NCBI GenBank assembly: GCA_964521525.1
Contig: CAZFTD010000133.1
Coordinates: 1-10,005, forward strand
DNA length: 10,005 nucleotides
Source of the DNA: CALEUX01 sp964521525
GTDB taxonomy: Bacteria; Bacteroidota; Bacteroidia; Bacteroidales; Marinilabiliaceae
Direction: 5' to 3'
Shown in pieces: positions 1 through 5,611 of the stretch. The notes under the pieces were generated by a model that saw nothing but the letters and a program-made list of their open reading frames with translations, was not told the DNA's origin and made no database searches. The position numbers were made by a program, and so were the translations under genes. Position 1 is the first letter of the stretch. Every line of letters starts with the position of its first letter.

Positions 1-1037
1 TGTTTTACGATGGTGAGAATGTTGAAGTACTCAGTTTGGATAATCTGGATTTAACTTCTACAGGGGCTCCGTTCTATATCGGTGGCGACCCTTTGGCCTC
101 CGACCCTTTGATGGATACCTATAATGGCAAAATTGATGAGGTAGGAATTTGGTCGCGGGTGTTAACTGCCGAGCAAGTAGCATCGGTTTATGCAGAGCAT
201 TTGCCTGTTAAAAGTAACAAATCAGTCAAAAAAACAGATGAGTTTACTGTATTAACATGGAATATCTGGTTGGGGGGGCGTAGGGAAGGCCGGTTTGTTG
301 GAGTTAATCGAATAGCCCAAATCATAAGGGAATCGGGCGCCGACATCGTATCAATTCAGGAGATGTTTGGCTCTGGTGAGCTATTGGCCGATCAACTGGG
401 TTTTTATTTTTACCAGCGAAGTTCTGGTATTGGCGTTTTAAGTCGCTACCCTTTAGGAAAAACTTACAATGTATTTAAATCACAGAATGTTGGTGCTGTA
501 AGTGTTGAATTACCGGGCAACAAGCAATTGGTGTTTTGCCCGGTGTGGCTTAATTATTTACCAAATACACGAGCCTATGTTGCTTCAGGGATGGCGCAAC
601 CCGATACCATTGTTGCGCGGGAAATGGAAACCAGAGGTGCAGAAATGCGATTTATACTATGGGAACTGCAATCTCTCAATAATAATAAAAATCTGACACC
701 TATAATTCTGGCTGGTGATTTTAATTCAGGTTCACATTTAGACTGGACAGAGCGTAATAAAGCCAATAATTTTGGACTGGTAGTGGAATTTCCGGTTAGT
801 AAATTTATTCAGGAGGCTGGTTTTATCGATAGCTATCGTGACTTTTACCCCGATGAAACACAAAACCGGGGGCTTACCTGGCCGTTAAACTTTAAGGATG
901 GCTTTCAGGATAGAACGGATTTTATTTATTACACCGACTCAGCTCTCGAATTAACTTCGAGCCGGACTATTGAAACATGGCAGCATACATTTCCATCTGA
1001 CCATGCTGCAGTTGTTTCATCTTTCCGGTTTAAATAA
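1..1037 (+). CDS. LamG-like / endonuclease-exonuclease-phosphatase (EEP) fusion protein, 5' end outside the window
   Basis: The reading frame is open to the left edge (first full codon at 3), so this is a C-terminal fragment; the TTG at 36 is an internal codon, not a start. Numbering from that TTG, residues 1-55 look like the last strands of a LamG/concanavalin-type lectin domain (GGDP, GKIDEVGIWSRVL, a final helix). After a short Lys/Ser linker, residues 70-332 form an EEP metal-dependent phosphoesterase domain: WNIW at 75-78, metal-binding QE at 108-109, GDFNS at 227-231, DRTDFIYY at 292-299 and SDH at 321-323. Known members hydrolyse phosphodiester or phosphate-ester bonds in nucleic acids, sphingolipids or inositol phosphates; the substrate here is unknown. 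The LamG part suggests a secreted or surface protein that binds glycans. Oddity: the usual THL histidine position reads VWL (W171), so activity is less certain. No type IX sorting domain is seen at the C-terminus, which ends RFK. The family call is firm, the substrate open. Confidence 0.88.
   Translation, partial: FYDGENVEVLSLDNLDLTSTGAPFYIGGDPLASDPLMDTYNGKIDEVGIWSRVLTAEQVASVYAEHLPVKSNKSVKKTDEFTVLTWNIWLGGRREGRFVGVNRIAQIIRESGADIVSIQEMFGSGELLADQLGFYFYQRSSGIGVLSRYPLGKTYNVFKSQNVGAVSVELPGNKQLVFCPVWLNYLPNTRAYVASGMAQPDTIVAREMETRGAEMRFILWELQSLNNNKNLTPIILAGDFNSGSHLDWTERNKANNFGLVVEFPVSKFIQEAGFIDSYRDFYPDETQNRGLTWPLNFKDGFQDRTDFIYYTDSALELTSSRTIETWQHTFPSDHAAVVSSFRFK
971..1019 (+). other. Imperfect long inverted repeat inside the 3' end of the EEP gene
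   Basis: TGAAACA (971-977) pairs with TGTTTCA (1013-1019), and GCAGCAT (980-986) pairs with ATGCTGC (1003-1009). Together they give 14 base pairs around a small internal loop (TG against AGT) and a 16-nt apical loop. The structure covers codons for the catalytic SDH motif and ends 16 bases before the stop codon. No T-run follows directly, so it is not a standard intrinsic terminator. It might stabilise or end the mRNA, as no other terminator is visible after this gene, or it may be chance. The pairing is seen directly; any role is inference. Confidence 0.4.
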
Positions 1038-1053
1038 TTTTATCTGCTCACAG

Positions 1054-1081
1054 GTAGGGGTTTTTTATTAACTTCATGTCA
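1054..1081 (+). promoter_or_regulatory. Putative ECF-type promoter box before the sigma factor gene
   Basis: The segment reads GTAGGGGTTTTTT, then 9 bases, then ATGTCA. It matches the segment at 1698-1725 at 20 of 28 positions with no gap: GTA-GGG-TTTTT and ATGTCA are shared at exactly the same spacing. A GTC in the -10 element is typical of ECF sigma promoters, and the T-rich block sits where a -35 element is expected. The box lies about 31 bases before the sigma ATG, which would leave a short leader. Autoregulation by the encoded sigma factor is inferred. Confidence 0.5.
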
Positions 1082-1112
1082 TCTTTTTAAAGTACCATTT
1101 CTGACTTAGCAA

Positions 1113-1664
1113 ATGAGCGACAATATTCAGGAAACTGAATTGATGCAGCGCGTATCCAAAGGCGACGAAAAAGCGTTTGAACAGTTGTTCAAAGCTTATT
1201 ACGCCCGTCTTGTGGTGTTTGCACGTAAATATATTACCGATCGCGATTTGGCCGAAAATGTTGTGCAGTCGGTTTTTGTTAAAATGTGGGAAAGAAGGGA
1301 GTCTGTGCAAATTGCAAATCCAGGAGCTTACTTGTTGATTGCAGTTCGAAATCGCTGTTTAAATGAGTTAAAACAGCAAAAAATTCTTGTATGGGCCGAA
1401 GAAAAGCAAGGTGCCATTATCAATTTAATGGATGAGGATTTGCCCGATGAATCTCTTGCCGAAAAAGTACAGAACGTCATATCAGAAATGCCTCCGCAAC
1501 GACAGAAAATCTTCCGGTTAAACCGTTTCGAAGGCATGAAATATAAGGATATTGCTTTAAAGCTTGGCCTTTCGCATAAAACTATTGAAGCGCAAATGGG
1601 AAAGGCATTGCACTTTTTGCGAGAGAAACTGCCGAGGATTATTGAGTCTCAGGGTTTTTCATAA
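1113..1664 (+). CDS. ECF RNA polymerase sigma-70 factor, FecI-like (Bacteroidota expansion family)
   Basis: This 183-residue protein has the normal length and two-domain build of an ECF sigma factor. Region 2 is at about 23-88 (FEQLFKAYYARLVVFARKYI, then DLAENVVQSVFVKMWERR, then a YLLIAVRNRCLNELK helix). Region 4 is at about 116-173, with a MPPQRQKIF start and a helix-turn-helix YKDIALKLGLSHKTIEAQM that reads the -35 element. It would recruit RNA polymerase to a small set of promoters when released by its anti-sigma factor. The FecR-type partner follows after 88 bases and an STN-domain protein comes next, the usual order of a cell-surface-signalling cluster. A box upstream (1054-1081) is repeated before the anti-sigma gene, suggesting autoregulation. 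The ATG at 1113 gives a complete region 2 and is taken as the start. The targets are unknown. Confidence 0.95.
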   Translation: MSDNIQETELMQRVSKGDEKAFEQLFKAYYARLVVFARKYITDRDLAENVVQSVFVKMWERRESVQIANPGAYLLIAVRNRCLNELKQQKILVWAEEKQGAIINLMDEDLPDESLAEKVQNVISEMPPQRQKIFRLNRFEGMKYKDIALKLGLSHKTIEAQMGKALHFLREKLPRIIESQGFS

Positions 1665-1697
1665 AACTAACTTTTAGGCAATTACTACTTTACCCGA

Positions 1698-1725
1698 GTA
1701 AGGGTTTTTAGGTATAATGATGTCA
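1698..1725 (+). promoter_or_regulatory. Putative ECF-type promoter box before the anti-sigma gene
   Basis: The segment reads GTAAGGGTTTTTA, then 9 bases, then ATGTCA, and is the second copy of the box at 1054-1081. From the first T of the T-run to the C of GTC is 19 bases in both. It lies 27 bases before the ATG at 1753, so transcription would begin just upstream of the anti-sigma gene. ACCC (1692-1695) and GGGT (1702-1705) could also form a 4-bp stem followed by Ts, a very weak attenuator-like shape that the first copy lacks. I prefer the promoter reading because of the conserved spacing. Confidence 0.5.
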
Positions 1726-1752
1726 ATTCAATAAGGGAAAAATATCAGAGTG

Positions 1753-2748
1753 ATGTTGAAATTGGAAAATACAGAATACAATCTTGGCGCCAGAATACTT
1801 TCAGGCGAAGCTACACCGGAGGAAGTTACCCTTCACGAAAAGTGGCTTGCGGCCGATCCTCTGAATAGTCAGGAGTGGGAGGAGATGGTTAACACCTGGA
1901 ACGTGGCCAGTGATGCTGTCCGGTTTAGCGAAGTGAATGCCAACGATGCCTGGAAAAAAGTGAAGAAGCAGATAAAACCAGCCGAAAAAGCTGTTTGGTA
2001 TACATTACCGGTTTTTCAGGGCGTTGCAGCTGCAGTTTTACTGGCTTTGTCCGTTGCTGCACTTTGGTTATGGCTTAAGCCTGGCAATTTAATCGAATAC
2101 CGCCATGTTACAGTTTTAAGTACTTATGGGGAAGATGTTGTTTTGCCCGATGGTTCGGTAGTTTCGTTGAACGCGGGTTCAAGCATTACTTATACTGATC
2201 CGTTTACACCGGAATTAAGATTAGTCAACTTTTCGGGCGAAGCTTTTTTTCAGGTTGAAGGAAATCCCGAAAAACCATTCGTCATTGAAACCAACTATAT
2301 TACTGTAAAAGTTGTTGGTACCTCTTTTAATGTTCGTTCTTGGCCCAATCAGAATGCCTCTTACGTGGATGTAAGCACCGGAACCGTTGAAGTATCGGTT
2401 AAATCTGATATAAACAGCATGCCGGTAAGTATAAAATCCGGGAACAGAGCTGTTTATAATCGCAGTAACGGGATTTTGGAAAAAACACCGGGCGATCCAA
2501 ACTTCCTGGCATGGAAAACCCGTCAGATTGAGTTTCAGAATGCTCCTTTAAGTCAGGTTTTTGAAACACTCGAAAACGTTTACCGGGTTAAAATTCAGGT
2601 ATCAGATGCTTCTATACTGAACGAACGAATGGGCGCAACTTTTTCACATAATACATTAGATTATATCTCCGGAGTTGTTTGTTCTACATTTAGTTTGGAA
2701 TGCACCAGTGAGAAAGGAACATTATATTTTTCCCGAAAAAAGAAATAA
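1753..2748 (+). CDS. FecR-family anti-sigma factor
   Basis: The protein (331 residues from the ATG at 1753) is a single-pass inner-membrane regulator that should hold the upstream sigma factor inactive and transmit a periplasmic signal. Residues 1-80 are a cytoplasmic sigma-binding region with the usual helices (ARILSGEATPEEVTLHEKWL; a WEEMVNTW segment). A hydrophobic transmembrane stretch spans about 84-108 (ending AALWLWLKPG). The periplasmic FecR domain is at about 120-215, with the VVLPDGSVVSLNAGSSITY and FSGEAFFQVE signatures and VVGTSFNVRS. The DUF4974-type C-terminal domain is at about 258-328 (IEFQNAPLSQVFETLENVY). A GTG at 1750 directly before the ATG could also serve as start; the ATG is preferred because it gives nearly the same distance to the upstream box as the sigma gene has. 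The STN protein gene follows after 30 bases, so the two are probably co-transcribed. Confidence 0.95.
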   Translation: MLKLENTEYNLGARILSGEATPEEVTLHEKWLAADPLNSQEWEEMVNTWNVASDAVRFSEVNANDAWKKVKKQIKPAEKAVWYTLPVFQGVAAAVLLALSVAALWLWLKPGNLIEYRHVTVLSTYGEDVVLPDGSVVSLNAGSSITYTDPFTPELRLVNFSGEAFFQVEGNPEKPFVIETNYITVKVVGTSFNVRSWPNQNASYVDVSTGTVEVSVKSDINSMPVSIKSGNRAVYNRSNGILEKTPGDPNFLAWKTRQIEFQNAPLSQVFETLENVYRVKIQVSDASILNERMGATFSHNTLDYISGVVCSTFSLECTSEKGTLYFSRKKK

Positions 2749-2778
2749 AACCCGGAAATTGTAACAAAATATTCCTGA

Positions 2779-4269
2779 ATGGTTTTACGACTCCTTACAA
2801 CTACTTTATTCTTATTGCTCTTTTTTTATAATGGAAAGGGACAAGATGCAGTATTGCATCAAAGCGTCTCTTTTTCTTTTAAGGATATTACCTTGGCGCA
2901 GTTAATGGATTCAATATCAAAAAAATACGGCATTGATTTTGCTTACGATGCAGGTATTTTAGATTTAGACTCACCCGTATCTGCACAGGCAAAGAACGAA
3001 ACTCTAATTAATTGGTTAGCCCGCTATTTCAGCAGTTATGAAGCAGAAGTCAGTTATAATGACCGGCAAGTGGTAATTGCCCGCTTAAGAGGGAACTTTC
3101 ACCCAAAAGAAACTTTCCGGATATCAGGCAAAGTAGCTACTTATGGTACCGAGCTACCATTAGCCATGGTTAACATTGGAGTGGTTGATAAACCAATAGG
3201 CACAGTTACCAACGACCAGGGAGCTTTTGAAATTATTCTGCCTTTATCCTATGCTGGAGAAATGCTTTCTTTTTCGCATCTTGGCTTTTTAAATAAGCGC
3301 CTATCTATACCCAAATCCGACACTATTGTAACGGTTTTATTACCTGAAACTTCGGTACATTTACCCGAGGTTCAGGTGAGATATCTAAACCCGTACACCA
3401 TTGTTACCCGCATGGTTGAAAAAATACCGCAGAACTATCCTTTGGAACCATTTCTTTTAACAGCTTTTTTTCGTGAAACCATTCGGCAGGATGGCCGTTA
3501 TGTGGATGTTTCCGAAGCTGTTGTGGAGATATTGAAACCGGCATATTCATCATCATTTGATTTGGAAAGGGTAAGATTTATCAAAGGACGAAAAGGTAAA
3601 GAAGTAGCGGAAATGGATCTGGTTAATTTTAAACTGGAGGGAGGACCTTTTCATTTTTCGAGGTTGGATGTGATTCGCCATCGGGATTTTGCGCCTGATG
3701 AAAAAGGTGCAACTGCATATTTGTATAGTCTTGAAGGACTTGGTATTGAGCACGACAGGCTGGTTTACAGGGTTAAATTTAAGCCTCGCGAAGAATCTGA
3801 CGACCTTTATTATCAAGGCGAATTTCGCATTGATTCTGAAAGCTACGCGTTGGTAAGTGCTGTTTTTGAACTCACCCCATCGTCCATTCGTCGAAGCAGA
3901 AATTACCTGATTAAGCGCGATGCGCGACGTTTTAAAACAAGACCCTATTTTGCCCGATATCAGGTTGATTACCGCCCATGGGGCAATTTATGGATTATTA
4001 GCCGGGTTAGGGGAGAAGTGAGTTTGCGCATTGTGGACAAATCCCGACGTGAACGTAGTAATATTCAAACTGTATCTGAAATGCTGGTAAGCGATTTTAT
4101 TCAGGCCGACAACCGCCAGCGCCTTCGTTGGAGTGAGACCTTTAAATCAGATTATGTGCTCTCGGAACGTATCGGTGATTTTGATCCTGTGTTTTGGAAA
4201 AATTATAATATCATCAGGCCCGATGAGGCACTCGAAAGGGTTTTTCAAATGGGGCCTCAGGAAAAATAA
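2779..4269 (+). CDS. Exported STN and carboxypeptidase-regulatory-like domain protein without TonB barrel
   Basis: The 496-residue protein begins with a Sec signal peptide (MVLRLL, then a Leu/Phe-rich core, likely cleaved near GKGQ, residues 19-22). Residues about 29-103 form an STN (secretin/TonB short N-terminal) domain: SFKDITLAQLMDSISKKYGI, then a NETLINWLARYF helix and a VVIAR strand. Residues about 113-190 are a CarboxypepD_reg-like beta-sandwich (ISGKVATYGTELPLAMVNIG, NDQGAFEI, LSFSHLGF). The rest (about 200-490) is a domain I cannot name; it has FFRETIRQDGRYVDVSEAVV, a strand-rich YYQGEFRIDSESYALVSAVF stretch reminiscent of LolA-like folds, and FDPVFWKNYNIIRPDEAL near the end. There is no TonB plug and no room for a 22-strand barrel. 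In Fec-type systems the STN domain of a transporter touches FecR; here that role probably belongs to this free-standing protein. A terminator begins at its stop codon. Location is periplasm or outer-membrane inner face, by inference. Confidence 0.85.
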   Translation: MVLRLLTTTLFLLLFFYNGKGQDAVLHQSVSFSFKDITLAQLMDSISKKYGIDFAYDAGILDLDSPVSAQAKNETLINWLARYFSSYEAEVSYNDRQVVIARLRGNFHPKETFRISGKVATYGTELPLAMVNIGVVDKPIGTVTNDQGAFEIILPLSYAGEMLSFSHLGFLNKRLSIPKSDTIVTVLLPETSVHLPEVQVRYLNPYTIVTRMVEKIPQNYPLEPFLLTAFFRETIRQDGRYVDVSEAVVEILKPAYSSSFDLERVRFIKGRKGKEVAEMDLVNFKLEGGPFHFSRLDVIRHRDFAPDEKGATAYLYSLEGLGIEHDRLVYRVKFKPREESDDLYYQGEFRIDSESYALVSAVFELTPSSIRRSRNYLIKRDARRFKTRPYFARYQVDYRPWGNLWIISRVRGEVSLRIVDKSRRERSNIQTVSEMLVSDFIQADNRQRLRWSETFKSDYVLSERIGDFDPVFWKNYNIIRPDEALERVFQMGPQEK

Positions 4270-4301
4270 AAAACAGCACCTTTTTGAGAATGCTGTTTTT
4301 T
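4268..4301. terminator. Intrinsic terminator, probably bidirectional, between convergent genes
   Basis: AAAAAACAGCA (4268-4278) and TGCTGTTTTTT (4291-4301) are perfect inverted copies (11 bp) around a 12-nt loop. The A-run before and the T-run after mean it can act on both strands: for the sigma/anti-sigma/STN cluster ending at 4269 and for the minus-strand gene ending at 4334. The stem has only four G/C pairs, so it is not strong. The hairpin starts inside the stop codon of the upstream gene. Confidence 0.75.
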
Positions 4302-4333
4302 AGCGGCTGTGCCACTGGTTTAGCTATGTCAGG

Positions 4334-4573
4334 TTAGGCGCAGCGTTGTTTTAGAAAATCAATGGTTGACCGAACCGAAATAATTCTCGGCAAAGCTTCA
4401 TTATCGATATTTAGATTAAAACTGGTTTCCAAATAAAACAAGAAACAGGTCATATCAATTTCATCCATCAGCAAATCGTTGGAAAAAGTTGCATCCTCCA
4501 TAATTCTATCCCGTGGAACGCCTGTCTTTCTTAATACCTTGTAAAGGTTGCGGCGGATGTATTTGGTATTCAT
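4334..4573 (-). CDS. Acyl-carrier-protein-like small protein lacking the phosphopantetheine serine
   Basis: The 79-residue protein has the size and helix pattern of an acyl carrier protein: helix 1 about 3-18, a long loop, helix 2 about 40-51 (DMTCFLFYLETSF), acidic NIDNE at 55-59, and a final helix after ISVRSTIDFLKQ. The canonical D-S-L core at the start of helix 2 reads LLMDEIDM (35-41 region), so the Ser that carries phosphopantetheine aligns with Glu38. As read it could not be a normal holo-ACP; it might be a regulatory or structural relative, or belong to a divergent family of the same fold. An in-frame TAA lies 9 bases upstream of the ATG, which fixes this start. No fatty-acid or polyketide genes adjoin it. 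It is convergent with the STN gene, sharing the terminator at 4268-4301. That it is a gene is fairly certain; the ACP assignment rests on pattern reading only. Confidence 0.7.
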   Translation of the reverse strand: MNTKYIRRNLYKVLRKTGVPRDRIMEDATFSNDLLMDEIDMTCFLFYLETSFNLNIDNEALPRIISVRSTIDFLKQRCA

Positions 4574-4847
4574 ATCGTTAGTTTATATTGTTGTTTGTAA
4601 ATGCAGCATGATTCATGTTCACACGATAACGCTTAATCACTCATTCGTAAAGCATGACAATTAATACCATCAGCACACGTATGCAAAAACTGAACTTTTT
4701 TATAAAATAGTTGAATTTTTATTTTCAGTTTGTTAGATTGGCGTAATTCCCTATCATCATTACATTTGGGTTGTTCATAAAATATCACAAGTTTTTTCCA
4801 ATTAAAATGTTCAGACTTCTATCTTTGTCAGCCAAAATAAAGTTGTT
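4574..4847. other. Divergent AT-rich intergenic region (ACP-like gene / DUF4494 gene)
   Basis: This 274-bp spacer lies between two divergent starts and should hold promoters for both. On the plus strand a -7 type box is visible (4820-4827). I find no clear TAnnTTTG box on the minus strand. A short palindrome CATGA-T-TCATG (4607-4617) lies 34 bases upstream of the minus-strand start and could be an operator. AAACTGAA (4687-4694) and TTCAGTTT (4724-4731) form an 8-bp inverted repeat with a long AT-rich spacer, of doubtful meaning. No reading frame here looks coding. Confidence 0.6.
4820..4827 (+). promoter_or_regulatory. Bacteroidota-type -7 promoter box for the DUF4494 gene
   Basis: TATCTTTG matches the phylum's housekeeping -7 consensus TAnnTTTG at every fixed position. 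It lies 20 bases before the ATG at 4848, so the transcript would start near 4833 with a very short leader. A matching -33 TTG is not at the ideal distance; only a T-run (4792-4797) is there. Confidence 0.55.
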
Positions 4848-5306
4848 ATGCATACATGGTTTGAATGTAAAGTGCGGTACGTTAAAATTGATGAAACTAC
4901 CGGCAAGGAGAAAAAGGTTAATGAGCCCTACTTGGTAGATGCTGTTTCGTTTACCGAGGCTGAGACTCGAATTCACAAGGAGTTGGAACAACTGATCAGA
5001 GGTGATTTTCAGGTTACCAATATTCGCAAGGCTGATTATTCTGATTTGTTTCCCTACGACAGTGGAGATAGGTGGTATAAATGTAAAGTTACTTATGTTT
5101 CGATAGATGAAAATGCCGGCAAAGAAAAGAAGATTACATCTCAGATGTTGGTAATGGCCAGTAATTTAAAAGAAGCATATGACAATTTAATGAGTTCCTT
5201 ATCGGGAATGACTGTGGATTTTGATATCGTTGGAATCAACGAAAGTCCATTAATGGACGTATTTCCATACTTTTCAGAAAAAGATGAACCAACTATAATG
5301 GAATAG
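4848..5306 (+). CDS. DUF4494 domain protein with two tandem modules
   Basis: The 152-residue protein is recognised as a DUF4494 family member from its start (MHTWFECKVRYVKIDE) and the EPYLVDAVSFTEAE segment. No function is known for the family, and there is no signal peptide or membrane segment, so it is probably cytoplasmic. The chain is an internal duplication. Module 1 (residues 4-70) and module 2 (76-141) both begin W[FY]xCKVxYVxIDE, continue with GKEKK, then LV-x-A, an Ala/Glu-rich helix, and end in FPY. In the first 20 residues of each module 14 are identical. Cys7 and Cys79 are equivalent positions. The gene stands alone between its own promoter box and terminator. The start ATG is the only one that includes the first tryptophan motif and lies right behind the promoter box. 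Confidence 0.92.
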   Translation: MHTWFECKVRYVKIDETTGKEKKVNEPYLVDAVSFTEAETRIHKELEQLIRGDFQVTNIRKADYSDLFPYDSGDRWYKCKVTYVSIDENAGKEKKITSQMLVMASNLKEAYDNLMSSLSGMTVDFDIVGINESPLMDVFPYFSEKDEPTIME

Positions 5307-5331
5307 TTTTCTCCAATAGGAATCCTTCAAT

Positions 5332-5369
5332 AAAACAGCAAATCGTTCAAAGAATTGCTGTTTTTTTTT
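5332..5369 (+). terminator. Intrinsic terminator of the DUF4494 gene
   Basis: AAAACAGCAAT (5332-5342) pairs perfectly with ATTGCTGTTTT (5354-5364) around an 11-nt loop, and nine Ts run from 5361 to 5369. It begins 26 bases after the stop codon. The core AAAACAGCA/TGCTGTTTT is the same as in the terminator at 4268-4301. Confidence 0.85.
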
Positions 5370-5405
5370 GAGGTGTCGGCAGATTTTTAAAAAATACGCT
5401 ATTCT

Positions 5406-5516
5406 AAAGAACTTTTTACAAAATACTTTTCACCACCTTTAAACCTTCTTTAATTTTATTAATCTTAGAGTGATACTAAAAACGGTAATAGGGACACAAC
5501 TAAAAGAACTTTTTAC
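5406..5516 (+). repeat. 14-bp direct repeat upstream of the efflux operon
   Basis: AAAGAACTTTTTAC occurs at 5406-5419 and again at 5503-5516, 97 bases apart start to start; both are preceded by CTA or CTAA. The pair lies between the DUF4494 terminator and the membrane fusion protein start, where a regulator would bind. It may be a pair of operator half-sites or chance in AT-rich DNA. No regulator gene is adjacent. Confidence 0.4.
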
Positions 5517-5583
5517 CATTTTAATATGTTAATAATTGGTTAAACGTATTCTTTTGATTTTCAGTTTTAAAATTTGTAAATAC

Positions 5584-5597
5584 TTTTATACGACCAT
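5584..5597 (+). promoter_or_regulatory. Shared upstream motif, copy 1 (before membrane fusion protein gene)
   Basis: TTTTATACGACCAT ends 14 bases before the ATG at 5612. A copy differing in one base (TTTTATACGTCCAT) lies at 6744-6757, before the transporter gene. It may be a regulator site, a promoter element or a translation-initiation feature; nothing in the window decides this. Confidence 0.3.
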
Positions 5598-5611
5598 AAA
5601 TTATCAGATAC

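Larger units (their letters stand above)
5307..5611. other. AT-rich spacer between DUF4494 gene and efflux operon
   Basis: This 305-bp stretch without a gene holds the DUF4494 terminator (5332-5369), a 14-bp direct repeat (5406-5419 and 5503-5516), and a motif close to the efflux gene start (5584-5597). The promoter of the efflux operon must lie here, but no perfect TAnnTTTG box is present; TTTTAAAATTTG (around 5565-5576) is off by one base in spacing. I see no small ORF or RNA gene. Confidence 0.55.

Noticed and set aside
36..38. TTG at 36 as a start codon for the first gene
   Set aside because: The frame is open to the left edge and the residues before it (FYDGENVEVLS) continue the LamG-like domain, so the gene begins outside the window.
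1057..1066. GGGGTTTTTT before the sigma gene as a terminator of the EEP gene
   Set aside because: No stem precedes the T-run; the segment is better explained by the box repeated before the anti-sigma gene.
3553..3816. 87-codon minus-strand frame inside the STN protein gene
   Set aside because: It is antisense to a continuous, domain-supported frame and has no identifiable motif.
4687..4731. AAACTGAA / TTCAGTTT inverted repeat as a regulatory RNA or terminator
   Set aside because: The arms are short and AT-rich with a 29-base spacer, a level of pairing expected by chance in this DNA.
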